Source: Bacillus sp. SKDU12 (GTDB taxonomy: Bacteria > Bacillota > Bacilli > Bacillales > Bacillaceae). Taken from it: a stretch of DNA of 64,000 nt. The position numbers were made by a program, and so were the translations under genes. This document shows, in pieces, positions 17,145 to 27,013 of the stretch. The notes beneath the pieces were generated by a model. That model was given only the letters and a program-made list of their open reading frames with translations. It made no database searches and was not told the DNA's origin. The stretch is taken from positions 1 to 64,000 of the forward strand of contig NZ_MSRC01000001.1 in the NCBI RefSeq assembly GCF_010093085.1. The letters run 5' to 3'. How positions within the stretch are numbered: the first letter of the stretch is position 1; every line of letters starts with the position of its first letter.

Positions 17145-18857
17145 TTAATCGTTGCGCTTCAGGAATGCCTGTACGTCTTCAAGTGACCGGGCATTCAGAA
17201 CGTTTTTTGTTTCCGTCCAGCCTTTGCGCGCGGCAGTAACGCCGGTTTTCATATCGTCTAACATCTCAATATTATGGGCATCGGTATTGATCACCAATGT
17301 AACCCCTTGTTCGTTTGCTTTTATTACATGTTCTGTGCGCAGATCGAGACGCGCAGGGTTGGCGTTGAGTTCAAGCGCCGTATTTGTTTTCTTCGCAAGC
17401 TCAATCAGCTGATCAATGTTAATTTCGTAACCGGCCCGTCTGCCGATCAGGCGTCCGGTCGGATGGGCGATAATGTCAACATGTTTATTGGTCAGGGCTG
17501 TCTCAAGCCGTTTCATGATGACGTGTTCCGGCTGATTAAAACTGGAATGAATTGATGCAATGACGATATCCATTTCTGCCAGCATGTCATCATCATAATC
17601 AAGTGTGCCATCAGGCAGGATATCCATCTCGACACCTTTCAAGATTCGGAAATTCGAGAATTCCGCATTCAGCGCGTCTATTTCTTTTGCCTGCTGCTTA
17701 AGCCTTTCAGCAGTCAGCCCGTTGGCGACCTTTAAATATTGCGAGTGATCGGTGATCGCCATATATTGATAGCCTTTATTCATGCAGGCTTCAGCCATCT
17801 CTCTGATGGAAAATGCGCCATCGCTCCACGTTGAGTGCATGTGGAGATCTCCTTTGATTTGCTCTGGCTCTATCAGGTCAATGCTGTCGCTGTAGGTATC
17901 CACTTCTTGCCCGCTTTCGCGGAGCTCCGGCGGAATCAGCGGCAGTCCGAAATGCGCATAAAATTCTCGTTCACTCGGGAATGTTTTAATATCCCCGGTT
18001 TCAACTGTCTCGACGCCATATTCACTGATCCGCTCACCGCGTTCTTTGGCGATTTGCCTCATCTTAATGTTGTGATCCTTTGACCCCGTAAAATGGTGAA
18101 GCGTTGTCGGGAACTGCTCTTCCGTCACAAGACGGAAATCAACGCTCGTTTCATATTCAAAGGAAAAGATGACAGACACCTTTGTATCTCCGCTCGCGAT
18201 CACGCTTTTGATATTTGGCAGCGCGAGAAGCTGCTCTCTTACTTCATTCGGATGATCTGTGGCAATGATATAATCCAAATCCTTTACTGTTTCACGCGCT
18301 CTGCGGAGACTGCCTGCGCGAGAAAATTTGATGACATCCGTCAATTGAGAAAGGTGCTCTTCAATGTCCCGGGCAACCCGGAGGGCATAGCCGATCGGGA
18401 AACGGTCAGGCTGTTTTCCAGCTTCTCCGAGCGCCTGTAATATTTTTTCTTCGGATTTTTTGCCAAAGCCCGCCAGACCTTGCACCTTTTGCTGTTCGCA
18501 GGCTTCCTTTAAGGATTCTGCATCATGTACGCCAAGCTCTTTATATAGCTTTGCAATTTTTTTGCCGCCCAGCCCCGGCAGCTTCAATAAAGGCACGAGC
18601 CCTTCCGGCACTTCTTTTTGCAGTGATTCAAGCGTGCTTGACTTTCCTTCATCTATATATTCTTTAATCACGCTGTACGTCCCTTTTCCAATGCCGGACA
18701 GCGACATCATATCGTCCATTTCTGATAAACTGCGGTCGTCCTGTTCCAGAGCTGCCGCTGCTTTTCGAAAGGCTGATATTTTAAACGGGTTGTCCCCTTT
18801 GAGTTCCATGTAGACTGCAATGGTTTCAAGCAGCCGGATAATATCTTTTTTATGCAT
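17145..18857 (-). CDS. polX: DNA polymerase X with PHP exonuclease domain
   Basis: 570-residue bacterial family X polymerase for gap filling and base excision repair. The N-terminal helix-hairpin-helix 8-kDa domain ([16 protein letters not shown]) is followed by the nucleotidyltransferase palm with [18 protein letters not shown] (metal aspartates in DLDY). The C-terminal PHP domain carries [30 protein letters not shown] and INTDAH metal-binding motifs for 3'-5' exonuclease and AP-site activity. ATG start after GGGGGTTATTGT. A terminator separates it from cvpA upstream; mutS2 follows. Confidence 0.97.
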   Translation of the reverse strand: MHKKDIIRLLETIAVYMELKGDNPFKISAFRKAAAALEQDDRSLSEMDDMMSLSGIGKGTYSVIKEYIDEGKSSTLESLQKEVPEGLVPLLKLPGLGGKKIAKLYKELGVHDAESLKEACEQQKVQGLAGFGKKSEEKILQALGEAGKQPDRFPIGYALRVARDIEEHLSQLTDVIKFSRAGSLRRARETVKDLDYIIATDHPNEVREQLLALPNIKSVIASGDTKVSVIFSFEYETSVDFRLVTEEQFPTTLHHFTGSKDHNIKMRQIAKERGERISEYGVETVETGDIKTFPSEREFYAHFGLPLIPPELRESGQEVDTYSDSIDLIEPEQIKGDLHMHSTWSDGAFSIREMAEACMNKGYQYMAITDHSQYLKVANGLTAERLKQQAKEIDALNAEFSNFRILKGVEMDILPDGTLDYDDDMLAEMDIVIASIHSSFNQPEHVIMKRLETALTNKHVDIIAHPTGRLIGRRAGYEINIDQLIELAKKTNTALELNANPARLDLRTEHVIKANEQGVTLVINTDAHNIEMLDDMKTGVTAARKGWTETKNVLNARSLEDVQAFLKRND

Positions 18858-18896
18858 ACAATAACCCCCAGACGTTCACATATGTTTCCATCATAC

Positions 18897-18931
18897 TCGA
18901 AAAAAACTTCTCCGGACAAGAGAAGTTTTTT
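18897..18931 (-). terminator. Terminator of zapA-cvpA
   Basis: Minus-strand AAAAAACTTCTC and GAGAAGTTTTTT arms with a seven-base loop and T tail. The upstream arm touches the cvpA stop codon. Confidence 0.8.
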
Positions 18932-19464
18932 TATGCCCCGTACTGTGTCCACAGCTCTTCTAAAAGCCCTGACAAATACGGTGTATGGTTAATGATCAGA
19001 TTGGCGAGAGATGATTCGCTCATCATTTGCTGTAAAGCATCTACCGGAAGCACGGATCCGACATATAACAGCACAAATGTAAACAAATAGACTTCCAGAA
19101 AACCGAGAACCGCACCCAGCAACTGGTTGATTTGTTTAATCACCGGAATGCTGGTTACCATACTCAGGAATGAGCCGATGATTCTCAGTAAGATTTTAGC
19201 GATGATAAATAAAACGATGAACGCAATCGCATTATAGTAAGCCGTTTCTAAATTTCCCGTAAAAAAAGAAAGCGCCGGCTGTCCCCCCGAAAAGTCAGGA
19301 GCGGGAATCCACTTTAAATGCGGCGCCACATTTTTATAAAATAAAGCCGCAAAAGCGATCGATAAAATAAAGCTCGTCAAGCGGATAAACTGCAGGATAA
19401 AACCGCGTTTCAACCCCAGTAAAGTCCCCATCAGGAGCAAGATGATGATGATGATATCTAGCAT
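18931..19464 (-). CDS. yshB: CvpA-family membrane protein (YshB)
   Basis: 177-residue membrane protein with four predicted helices (about residues 2-20, 22-45, 75-100, 118-145) and no charged catalytic motifs, matching the CvpA/YshB family (related to the colicin V production protein of enterobacteria). Its role in Bacillus is not established. It begins six bases after the zapA stop, so the two are co-translated, and a terminator overlaps its end. Confidence 0.88.
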   Translation of the reverse strand: MLDIIIIILLLMGTLLGLKRGFILQFIRLTSFILSIAFAALFYKNVAPHLKWIPAPDFSGGQPALSFFTGNLETAYYNAIAFIVLFIIAKILLRIIGSFLSMVTSIPVIKQINQLLGAVLGFLEVYLFTFVLLYVGSVLPVDALQQMMSESSLANLIINHTPYLSGLLEELWTQYGA

Positions 19465-19470
19465 AGTTGT

Positions 19471-19728
19471 TCAATCCTTTTTTTTAAGCTGACGCTCCAG
19501 TTTTTCACATTTCTCTTGTAATTTGACATAATCGTGCACCACATTTACAGCTGTCAGCACTGCAAGTTTATTTATATCAAGGTATGGGTTTTTTTCATTA
19601 ATTTCTCTCATTTTATCATCAACAATTCCGGCGACATACCTCATATGGGCTTTGCTTTCTTCACCAATTATCGTGAAGTGCTGGCCGTAAATGTCAACGG
19701 TTGTTTTTGTTTTTTTGCCGTCAGACAA
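19471..19728 (-). CDS. zapA: ZapA, FtsZ-ring stabilising protein
   Basis: 85-residue cytosolic division protein that cross-links FtsZ protofilaments. An N-terminal beta-rich head (TTVDIYGQHFTI) is followed by a long C-terminal coiled coil (residues about 55-85, VHDYVKLQEKCEKLERQLKKK). The start is TTG 19726-19728, preceded by GGAGGAGAAACG; a longer in-frame frame from 19746 has no ribosome site. It is divergent from rnhC and leads cvpA. Confidence 0.94.
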   Translation of the reverse strand: MSDGKKTKTTVDIYGQHFTIIGEESKAHMRYVAGIVDDKMREINEKNPYLDINKLAVLTAVNVVHDYVKLQEKCEKLERQLKKKD

Positions 19729-19861
19729 CGTTTCTCCTCCATTCAACGAGAATCCTAGTTCTTATCATAACACGTTTATTAAATGAATGGAAAGACGAGC
19801 CTCCCGCTGTTATGATACACTGGTATATACAGTGAAAAGTGTAAAAAAAGGAGATTATTAC

Positions 19862-20803
19862 GTGTCCCATTCTGTGATAAAAGTATCGTTGTCTGCTATC
19901 GACAAAATGAAAACGGCGTACAGCGGTTCGCTTACTGCCTCTGTTCCGCAGGGAGCCATTTTTCAGGCGAAACCGCCGGGCTGTACCATTACAGCATATC
20001 AATCAGGCAAGGTCTTATTTCAAGGCAAAAACGCAGCGGTAGAATCCGCGCGCTGGGGAACAGCAGTGCCTCAAGAAAAGAAGAAAACGGCCAAAAAGCC
20101 GGCTGATCCCCGCTATGCCCCTCCGGCAGATATCGCCGGAATGTCTGTTATCGGCTCTGATGAGGTTGGAACCGGGGATTACTTTGGCCCGATGACGGTT
20201 GTATGCGCATACGTTGACAAAACCATGCTGCCTTTAATGAAGGAACTCGGTGTGAAGGATTCTAAGGATCTAAAAGACCCGCAAATTATTGAAATCGCCC
20301 GGAACCTGATTAAAACCATTCCGTACAGCCTGCTTGTGCTAACGAATGAGAAGTACAACAGCATGCAGGAAAAAGGTATGAGTCAAGGAAAAATGAAAGC
20401 CTTGCTGCACAATCAAGCTATCACCCATTTGTTAAGAAAAATGGATGGGATAAAACCTGAAGCCATTTTGATTGACCAATTTGCTGAGCCCGGCGTCTAC
20501 TTCAATCATTTAAGGGGCAGAGACATTGTGAAGGAGCGGACTTATTTCAGCACAAAGGCTGAGGGCATTCACCTGTCAGTTGCTGCTGCTTCCATCATTG
20601 CAAGGTATTCGTTTTTAATGGAAATGGATAAACTGTCGCGCGAGGCAGGCATGACACTTCCAAAGGGTGCCGGCCCGCACGTGGATGAAGCGGCTGCCAA
20701 GCTGATCCTTAAAGAAGGAGCATCCGCGCTCAGAAGCTTTACAAAACTTCATTTTGCCAATACGCAGAAAGCGCTGCGCCTTGCTGATAAAAAACGTTCA
20801 TAG
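19862..20803 (+). CDS. rnhC: Ribonuclease HIII
   Basis: 313-residue RNase HIII, cleaving RNA in RNA-DNA hybrids. The N-terminal TBP-like substrate-binding domain (residues about 1-80) precedes the RNase HII/HIII catalytic domain with SDEVGTGDYFGP (first catalytic Asp-Glu pair), VKDSKDL, ILIDQFAEPG and TKAEGIHLSVAAASIIAR. The start is GTG 19862-19864 after AAGGAGATTATTAC; the open frame continues upstream without a ribosome site. Transcribed divergently from zapA and convergent with pheT. Confidence 0.96.
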   Translation: MSHSVIKVSLSAIDKMKTAYSGSLTASVPQGAIFQAKPPGCTITAYQSGKVLFQGKNAAVESARWGTAVPQEKKKTAKKPADPRYAPPADIAGMSVIGSDEVGTGDYFGPMTVVCAYVDKTMLPLMKELGVKDSKDLKDPQIIEIARNLIKTIPYSLLVLTNEKYNSMQEKGMSQGKMKALLHNQAITHLLRKMDGIKPEAILIDQFAEPGVYFNHLRGRDIVKERTYFSTKAEGIHLSVAAASIIARYSFLMEMDKLSREAGMTLPKGAGPHVDEAAAKLILKEGASALRSFTKLHFANTQKALRLADKKRS

Positions 20804-20837
20804 AAAAAAGCTTGCAGATTTCTCTGCAAGCTTTTTT
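20804..20837. terminator. Bidirectional terminator between rnhC and pheT
   Basis: AAAAAAGCTTGCAG and CTGCAAGCTTTTTT form a 14-bp perfect stem with a six-base loop. A/T tails on both sides serve convergent rnhC and pheT. Confidence 0.9.
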
Positions 20838-20838
20838 A

Positions 20839-23253
20839 TTAACCTCTCAAAACAGCTTGATATGTGTCTTCTAGCGCTTTTAGCACTTTGCTGTGTGCCT
20901 TTGTCACTTCTTCTTCAGTCAGTGTTTGTTCAGGGTTTACATATTGAAGTGAGAAAGCGACTGACTTTTTGCCTTCCTCCATATGCTCACCTTCGTAAAC
21001 GTCAAAGACAGATACTTCTTTCAGAAGCTTGCCGCCAGCCTCTTTAATGACACTCTCGAGCTGGCCGCTTGTGACGGATTTATCAGTTACAAGCGCGATA
21101 TCACGTGTCACAGACGGATATTTTGGAATCGCCGTGTAAACGAGCGGTGCTGTGTCCGCTGTGAGCAATGCATGAAGGTCAAGCTCAAACACGTATGTCT
21201 CTTTTATATCGATTTCTTTTTCCACTGATGGATGAACTTGGCCGATAAAGCCGATAAGAGAACCATCCAATAGAATGTTCGCTGTTCTGCCCGGATGCAG
21301 CTGTTTGCGTTCAGACTGTACAAATTCAATGCTGTCGAGAACATTTAATTTATCTAAAAGCCCTTCCACAATCCCTTTAGCGATAAAGAAATCAACCGGT
21401 TTTTTCTCTCCCTGCCACAGCTGCTTGCGCCATAATCCCGTAATAGCTCCTGCTACACGTTCTGTTTCAACAGGTTTTGTGCCCTCTTCCTTCGTCAAGA
21501 ATACGGAGCCGACTTCGTACAGTGCGACTGAGTCTGTCTGTCTCGCCAAGTTGTAAGAAATGGACTCAAGCAGATTTGGAACTAGGCTGTGTCTGAGAAT
21601 ACTTCTTTCTTCACTCATCGGAAGCGCAAGCACGGTATTAAGTGATTTTTCAATCGCAAACGCAGCCGCTTTCTTCTCGTTTGTCAATGAGTAAGTAATG
21701 GCTTGTGATAAGCCTGCACCTTCAAGGAAACGTCTGACTTTACGGCGTTTTGCCTGATATGGCGTTAAGCCGCCTGTTGTTCCCGCTGTCTCAGGAAGCG
21801 TAGATGGAATATTGTCGTAGCCGTACAGTCTTGCCGCTTCTTCTATTAAATCCTCTTCGATTGTAATGTCGCCGCGGCGTGACGGAACCGTCACAACGAG
21901 AAGGCCATTCGCTTCACCGACCGTAAAACCGAGACGCTTATAAATGCTGATGAGTTCTTCTTTGCTGATTGTCATGCCGAGAACGCTGCTCACTTTGTCA
22001 GCAGAAACGTGAATGTTATTTGCTTCGATTGTCAGATGATCTTCTTCAACTGTTCCAGTGAGCACTTCACCGCCGGCATACAGATGAATCAGCTGTGCCG
22101 CTCGTTCTGCTGCAAGACGTACACGTGCCGGATCAATGCCTTTTTCAAATCTAACACTTGATTCACTTCTCAAGCCAAGGTCTTTGGAAGCCTTGCGAAC
22201 CGTCTGTCCGTTGAAGTACGCAGCCTCAAGCAAAATCGTTTTCGTATCTTCCTGAACCTCTGATTCTGCTCCTCCCATGACACCAGCAACAGCTTGCGCT
22301 TTCGTTCCGTTCGTAATGACAAGGTGATCGGCAGACAGCTTACGTTCTTGATCATCAAGGGTTGCGATCATTTCATTTTCAGACGCTTTTCTTACGACAA
22401 CTTCTTTGGAGCCGAATCTGTCATAATCAAACGCGTGAAGCGGCTGGCCGTATTCCAGCAGAACAAAGTTTGTAATATCCACGACGTTGTTGTGCGGTCG
22501 AATGCCTGCGTTCATCAACTTCGTCTGCATCCAAAGCGGTGACGGAGCGATCGTGACATTTTTAATGATTTTTGCCGCATACAGCGGGTTTGCTTCCTGA
22601 TCTTCAATTTTGACAGTGATGTAGTCAGACGCTTGTTCTGAAGCAGCCGGATAATCCGTTTTTGGAAGCTTTACCTCTGTGTCTAAAATTGCCGCAACCT
22701 CGTAAGCAACGCCAAGCATATTCATGGCATCGGCGCGGTTTGGCGTTAATCCAAGCTCAAGGATCGCATCGTCAAGCTGTAAAGCCGCTAATGCATCGCT
22801 TCCTGTTTCAGCATCATTCGGGAATACGAAAATGCCCTCCGCATACTCTTTCGCCACTAGCTTGCTTTCAATGCCAAGCTCCTGTAAAGAACAGATCATG
22901 CCGTTTGATTCTTCACCGCGAAGCTTAGCTTTTTTGATTTTGAAATTGCCCGGTAGCACCGCTCCGACTGTTGCAACTGCGACTTTTTGTCCTTTATCAA
23001 CATTCGGCGCGCCGCAAATGATTTGTACAGGTGCTTCCGCTCCGATATCCACTAGGCACTTATTCAGCTTATCAGCATTCGGGTGCTGCTCGCGCTCCAC
23101 TACGTGGCCGATGACAACGCCTTTGATGCCTTCTCCTTTGTATTCAATTCCTTCAACCTCAATGCCCGCTCTTGTAATTTTCTCAGCGAGAACAGCCGGT
23201 TCCATGCCTTTTATGTCAACATAATCCTCTAACCATTTATAAGAAACAAACAT
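20839..23253 (-). CDS. pheT: Phenylalanyl-tRNA synthetase beta subunit
   Basis: 804-residue large subunit of the (alpha-beta)2 phenylalanyl-tRNA synthetase. Domains in order: tRNA-binding OB fold (residues about 40-155, [21 protein letters not shown]), B3/B4 editing domain (about 205-390), B5 domain (about 400-480), catalytic-like core, and the C-terminal ferredoxin-fold anticodon domain (about 710-804). It lies 15 bases after pheS in a T-box controlled operon. ATG start with AGGAGGATGCTAGG. Confidence 0.98.
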   Translation of the reverse strand: MFVSYKWLEDYVDIKGMEPAVLAEKITRAGIEVEGIEYKGEGIKGVVIGHVVEREQHPNADKLNKCLVDIGAEAPVQIICGAPNVDKGQKVAVATVGAVLPGNFKIKKAKLRGEESNGMICSLQELGIESKLVAKEYAEGIFVFPNDAETGSDALAALQLDDAILELGLTPNRADAMNMLGVAYEVAAILDTEVKLPKTDYPAASEQASDYITVKIEDQEANPLYAAKIIKNVTIAPSPLWMQTKLMNAGIRPHNNVVDITNFVLLEYGQPLHAFDYDRFGSKEVVVRKASENEMIATLDDQERKLSADHLVITNGTKAQAVAGVMGGAESEVQEDTKTILLEAAYFNGQTVRKASKDLGLRSESSVRFEKGIDPARVRLAAERAAQLIHLYAGGEVLTGTVEEDHLTIEANNIHVSADKVSSVLGMTISKEELISIYKRLGFTVGEANGLLVVTVPSRRGDITIEEDLIEEAARLYGYDNIPSTLPETAGTTGGLTPYQAKRRKVRRFLEGAGLSQAITYSLTNEKKAAAFAIEKSLNTVLALPMSEERSILRHSLVPNLLESISYNLARQTDSVALYEVGSVFLTKEEGTKPVETERVAGAITGLWRKQLWQGEKKPVDFFIAKGIVEGLLDKLNVLDSIEFVQSERKQLHPGRTANILLDGSLIGFIGQVHPSVEKEIDIKETYVFELDLHALLTADTAPLVYTAIPKYPSVTRDIALVTDKSVTSGQLESVIKEAGGKLLKEVSVFDVYEGEHMEEGKKSVAFSLQYVNPEQTLTEEEVTKAHSKVLKALEDTYQAVLRG

Positions 23254-23268
23254 CCTAGCATCCTCCTC

Positions 23269-24303
23269 TTACGCCTGTTTAAACTGCGAAATAAATCTGA
23301 CATCGTTTGTATAGAAGTGGCGGATATCATCAATGCCATATTTCAGCATTGCGATACGCTCAACACCCATTCCAAATGCGAAACCTTGATATTCCTTCGG
23401 ATCAAAGCCAGCCATTTCAAGTACGTTCGGGTGAACCATGCCGGCGCCGAGGATTTCAATCCAGCCTGTTCCTTTACATACTGAGCAGCCGTTTCCTCCG
23501 CATTTAAAGCATGTTACATCCACTTCTACTGAAGGTTCAGTAAACGGGAAGAAGCTTGGACGAAGTCTGATTTCGCGGTCTTGTCCGAACATTTTTTTCG
23601 CAACAAGTTCAAGCGTTCCTTTCAAATCACTCATGCTGATGTTTTTGTCAACGACAAGTCCTTCAATTTGCATAAATTGGTGAGAGTGCGTCGCATCATC
23701 GTTATCGCGGCGGTATACTTTACCCGGGCAAATGATTTTAACCGGTCCTTTGCCTTCGTGCTTTTCCATCGTCCGTGTTTGCACAGGGGAGGTTTGCGTT
23801 CTCATCAAAGTTTCCTCTGTGATGTAAAAGCTGTCCTGCATATCGCGTGCAGGGTGTTCTTTCGGCAGGTTGAGGGATTCAAAGTTGTAGTAATCCGTTT
23901 CTACCTCAGGCCCTTCCTCGACTGTGTAGCCCATACCGATAAATAAATCTTCAATTTCTTCAATGACAACAGTGAGCGGATGGCGGCTGCCGACTGCGAC
24001 AGGGTTCCCCGGCAGCGTGACGTCGATTGTCTGTCCCGCAAGCTTTTGCTTCATTTCCTCTTCCTCAAGCTTTTCGTTTTTGACAGCAATCGCATTGGCG
24101 ATACGCTCTCTTACTTCGTTCGCGAGCGCGCCCATTTTTGGACGCTCTTCAGCAGAAAGCTTGCCCATACCGCGCAGCACTTCTGTAATCGGCCCTTTTT
24201 TGCCGAGATATTGCACCCGAATATCATTGACAACCTTCAATGAGCTTGCCGCTTCTACTTGTTCTAAAGCTTCTTGTTCCAGCTGTTTTAGCTTTTCTTC
24301 CAT
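23269..24303 (-). CDS. pheS: Phenylalanyl-tRNA synthetase alpha subunit
   Basis: 344-residue catalytic subunit attaching phenylalanine to tRNA-Phe. The N-terminal coiled coil (residues 1-90) contacts tRNA; the class II core carries motif 2 ([22 protein letters not shown]) split over the active site, and motif 3 ([16 protein letters not shown]). A four-cysteine insert ([14 protein letters not shown]) is typical of Bacillus PheS. ATG start after AAAGGAGGATGCAAA. Preceded by a T-box leader. Confidence 0.98.
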   Translation of the reverse strand: MEEKLKQLEQEALEQVEAASSLKVVNDIRVQYLGKKGPITEVLRGMGKLSAEERPKMGALANEVRERIANAIAVKNEKLEEEEMKQKLAGQTIDVTLPGNPVAVGSRHPLTVVIEEIEDLFIGMGYTVEEGPEVETDYYNFESLNLPKEHPARDMQDSFYITEETLMRTQTSPVQTRTMEKHEGKGPVKIICPGKVYRRDNDDATHSHQFMQIEGLVVDKNISMSDLKGTLELVAKKMFGQDREIRLRPSFFPFTEPSVEVDVTCFKCGGNGCSVCKGTGWIEILGAGMVHPNVLEMAGFDPKEYQGFAFGMGVERIAMLKYGIDDIRHFYTNDVRFISQFKQA

Positions 24304-24352
24304 TTTGCATCCTCCTTTTATGTAAACAAACCGTCATATGTCTTTGGAAAAC

Positions 24353-24384
24353 AAAAAAACCCGCCCCTTGTACAAGGGACGAGT
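24353..24384 (-). terminator. T-box leader terminator of pheST
   Basis: Minus-strand CTCGTCCCTTG pairs with CAAGGGGCGGG (11 pairs including three G-U) around two bases, followed by seven T. It competes with the antiterminator that contains the T-box sequence. Confidence 0.9.
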
Positions 24385-24620
24385 TGTGGCCGCGGTACCA
24401 CCCTTATTTCAGACAGACTAATGCTGTCGTCAGCTTCATTGACATAACGGAATCAGATTCCGGTTCACCTTTACGCGCAATGCAGCGCGGTCCCGGTGAC
24501 AACTCAAGAGGTGAAGACAACTTCCGGCTGCGTTAAAAATGCTCTCAGTCAGCGGCATTTTCTCCCTGGAAAGCAGTTGATCAGAAATTGAGGTCCTCTG
24601 TCACGGTTTTTCAAATATTA
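24353..24620 (-). ncRNA. T-box leader of pheST (tRNA-Phe responsive)
   Basis: The transcript contains the T-box core AGGGTGGTACCGCGG (24390-24404) followed by the terminator. The 5' half forms stem-loop structures, and a TTC triplet (24584-24586) in a plausible specifier loop would read tRNA-Phe. Uncharged tRNA-Phe would favour the antiterminator and increase pheST expression. The T-box is certain; the specifier position is inferred. Confidence 0.92.
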
Positions 24621-24626
24621 TGTTCT

Positions 24627-24655
24627 ATTATAGTGAAATCGAGCGCTTGACGCAA
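24627..24655 (-). promoter_or_regulatory. Sigma-A promoter of the pheST leader
   Basis: Minus-strand TTGCGT (24650-24655), 17 bases, TATAAT (24627-24632, perfect). It begins directly after the ysgA stop codon. Confidence 0.75.
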
Positions 24656-24657
24656 CA

Positions 24658-25404
24658 CTATCCTCGCAAGTGGTACATGAGGACGGCAGCTGCAATCGCA
24701 ACGTTCAGTGATTCAGCCTGTCCGTAAAGCGGCACGTACAGGTTCAAATCTGTTTTTTCTAACAAGGCAGCATTCATCCCTGCCCCTTCATTACCTACAA
24801 TAAGCGCAAAGGATTCAGCCTGAGGCAAATCTCGGTAAGGCGCTCCGGTTTGCAGCGCAGTGCCATACACTTTTACGCCCCCTGCCTTCAATTCGTCTAC
24901 ATATGTATGCAAGTTTCTTCTTACTACAGAAATATGAAAGTGAGAACCTTGCGCAGATCGCAGCGTTTTTCCGTTAAAAGCGTCGGTTGTGCCGTCACCG
25001 AGCACAACCGCATCTAAACCTGCTGCATCCGCCGTCCGTATCATTGTGCCGAGGTTTCCCGGATCTTGAACAGCGTCAATCAGCAGCACCCGCCGAGGTG
25101 ACGTCAGTTTTTCCTCAGGCATACGGCACACAGCGGCAATCTGCTGCGGCGTTTCGGTTTCAGTAACAGCTGAAAACGCATCTTCACTCAGCACGTAGCA
25201 CTGGATGCTCACATCAAGATCTGCCGGGATTTTCATTTCATCCTTTACAAGGATTTCTTTTACTATGCCCGGGCTCTTGAGCGCCTCTTCAACAAGGTGT
25301 TCTCCCTCTATCAGAAATGTATTCGTTTTAGCTCGTTCTTTTTTCGTGTGAAGCTTTTTCCAATCTTTCACTTTTTGGTTTTTTGCCGATTCTATTTGTT
25401 TCAC
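24658..25404 (-). CDS. rlmP: YsgA/RlmP, SPOUT-family 2'-O-ribose methyltransferase for 23S rRNA
   Basis: 248-residue TrmH/SpoU-type methyltransferase with an N-terminal substrate-binding domain (residues about 1-95) and the knotted SPOUT domain: motif 1 [20 protein letters not shown], motif 2 [11 protein letters not shown], motif 3 [16 protein letters not shown]. The B. subtilis orthologue has been reported to methylate a 23S rRNA guanosine. The GTG start (25402-25404) has AGGAG about 13 bases upstream, longer than ideal, but no better start exists. Divergent from sspI. Confidence 0.9.
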   Translation of the reverse strand: MKQIESAKNQKVKDWKKLHTKKERAKTNTFLIEGEHLVEEALKSPGIVKEILVKDEMKIPADLDVSIQCYVLSEDAFSAVTETETPQQIAAVCRMPEEKLTSPRRVLLIDAVQDPGNLGTMIRTADAAGLDAVVLGDGTTDAFNGKTLRSAQGSHFHISVVRRNLHTYVDELKAGGVKVYGTALQTGAPYRDLPQAESFALIVGNEGAGMNAALLEKTDLNLYVPLYGQAESLNVAIAAAVLMYHLRG

Positions 25405-25522
25405 TGTCTGTGTGGCTCTCCTTTTTTTAACATGCTGTTATTATATCGCAAGAACAGCACATAATAAACCAGGTACAGGGTTAGAATATACGTATTACAT
25501 TTTAGGAAAAGGAGCTTTTTAC

Positions 25523-25738
25523 ATGGATCTTAATTTACGTCATGCCGTCATTGCCAATGTTACCGGCAATAATCAGGATCAGCTTGAACATACCATTGCG
25601 GACGCGATTCAAAGCGGTGAAGAAAAAATGCTTCCGGGACTCGGGGTTTTATTCGAAGTCATTTGGCAGCACGCGTCCGATAGTGAGAAAAACGAAATGC
25701 TAAAAACGCTTGAAGGCGGATTAAAACCTGTCCAATAA
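25523..25738 (+). CDS. sspI: Minor small acid-soluble spore protein SspI
   Basis: 71-residue minor small acid-soluble spore protein of the SspI type, made in the forespore. Start ATG 25523-25525 after AAAAGGAGCTTTTTAC gives [13 protein letters not shown]; the open frame continues further upstream without a ribosome site. A CATAATA near 25459 resembles a sigma-G -10 element but has no good -35. A terminator follows. Monocistronic. Confidence 0.93.
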   Translation: MDLNLRHAVIANVTGNNQDQLEHTIADAIQSGEEKMLPGLGVLFEVIWQHASDSEKNEMLKTLEGGLKPVQ

Positions 25739-25743
25739 GGCAT

Positions 25744-25772
25744 GAAACCGGGTGACAGCGCCCGGTTTTTTT
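25744..25772 (+). terminator. Terminator of sspI
   Basis: AAACCGGG and CCCGGTTT stem with an eight-base loop and a T run. Confidence 0.85.
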
Positions 25773-25807
25773 CTTATATAATAAAAGCATGACGAGGGGG
25801 GATCGCC

Positions 25808-26911
25808 ATGTTTTTACAGCCGATATTAGCGAAAAAAATCATTGCTGAAGTCAAAAAAATGTATGAACGTGAAATTATTATTGTAAATACAAACGGCCTT
25901 ATTATGGCAAGCACAAATGATGAGAGGGTCGGACAATTTCATGAAGGAGCGCTCATCTGCGCAAAAGAGAAACGCAACGTCATTATTTCAAAAGAAGATG
26001 AAAAGAGACTAAAGGGAGTAAAGGCAGGCCTGAACCTGCCTGTATTTTTTGACCGTGATGTAATCGCCGTCTTCGGGCTGACAGGTGAGCCTGCTGAGAT
26101 CCAGCCTTACGGGGAGCTGCTTCGAAAAATGACAGAGCTGTTCATTAAAGAATCATGGCACTTAGAGCAGTCTCAATGGCGTGAGAGAATGCTGGAGTCC
26201 TTTATGATCGATTGGCTGCAATTAAAAGAATGGTCTCTCGGGTTTCTTGAGAAAGCCCAGCTGCTTGGCGTTGACCTTTCCTCCACACGCCAAATGATTC
26301 TGATTCAAGGTGATGGGTGGTCATCTTATGATATTGAGCAAATGACACATATATGGAAATCCGCATACCCTTCGGATTTATTGATCAGGTGGGGAAATGA
26401 ACGGATTCTCATTAATCACGAAGTGCCAAAACATGAACAAAGGGATCGGCTTTTACGAGAGGTCCTTCGCATTTGTTCATTTGCTCATCCCGCAAACAGA
26501 CGATTTGCTGCTGGCGCCGGGAGGGCTGTCGCAAGCTCCAGCCTGGCAGACTCCTACGAGCAAGCGGAAAAAGCGCTGGCTGTCAGCCTAAAGCGAAAAA
26601 CACCCATATTTGAGGAGGATTTGAAGCTTGATATGTGCCTGGAGGAGATCAGCCCGGCAACCCGAAATGAATTTTCCAAAAGAGTATTTCGTGAGGCGCT
26701 TCAGCAGCATGAGCTTATGAATACGATACGTACGTTCTTTCATCTTGATTTGTCTTTGAAACAAACAGCAGAAGATATGCATATTCACATCAATACCTTG
26801 CGTTATCGCTTATCAAAGGCTGAAGAGCTGACAGGATTGCGTTTTAACCGTACAGAGGATATGGCCGCGATGTATGTTGCACTCTATTTTTTAGATCAAG
26901 ATACAAAATAG
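25808..26911 (+). CDS. ysfB: YsfB, CdaR-type sugar-diacid regulator (probable glycolate oxidase regulator)
   Basis: 367-residue regulator with an N-terminal putative sugar-diacid recognition domain (residues about 3-135) and a C-terminal PucR/CdaR helix-turn-helix (about 310-365, DLSLKQTAEDMHIHINTLRYRLSKAEELTG). Proteins of this type activate genes for glycerate, glycolate or related acids. ATG after GGGGGGATCGCC. It lies 102 bases before glcDF on the same strand, so it is a likely glcDF regulator, probably responding to a two-carbon or three-carbon hydroxy acid. The ligand is inferred from context only. Confidence 0.85.
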   Translation: MFLQPILAKKIIAEVKKMYEREIIIVNTNGLIMASTNDERVGQFHEGALICAKEKRNVIISKEDEKRLKGVKAGLNLPVFFDRDVIAVFGLTGEPAEIQPYGELLRKMTELFIKESWHLEQSQWRERMLESFMIDWLQLKEWSLGFLEKAQLLGVDLSSTRQMILIQGDGWSSYDIEQMTHIWKSAYPSDLLIRWGNERILINHEVPKHEQRDRLLREVLRICSFAHPANRRFAAGAGRAVASSSLADSYEQAEKALAVSLKRKTPIFEEDLKLDMCLEEISPATRNEFSKRVFREALQQHELMNTIRTFFHLDLSLKQTAEDMHIHINTLRYRLSKAEELTGLRFNRTEDMAAMYVALYFLDQDTK

Positions 26912-26980
26912 AGAGATTTTCAGCTTCATTTTTTATATGTTTCTCCATAGAAGGCTTTGCTTTTTTTCTTTTACAATAGA

Positions 26981-26995
26981 TTGAAAGCGATTTTT
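26981..26995 (+). promoter_or_regulatory. Candidate catabolite-response element (cre) before glcD
   Basis: TTGAAAGCGATTTTT fits the CcpA site consensus WTGNAANCGNWNNCW except for one base near the end. It lies four bases after a TACAAT -10-like box (26972-26977), so bound CcpA would block transcription of glcDF. No convincing -35 is seen. Confidence 0.45.
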
Positions 26996-27013
26996 AACAA
27001 GGGGATGGGGGAA

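Noticed and set aside
22724-23224. 166-codon frame opposite pheT
   Set aside because: Serine- and threonine-rich shadow of the pheT frame with no start signal.
25440-25523. Sigma-G promoter of sspI
   Set aside because: CATAATA fits the -10 pattern but no -35 with correct spacing was found, so it is noted only in the gene entry.
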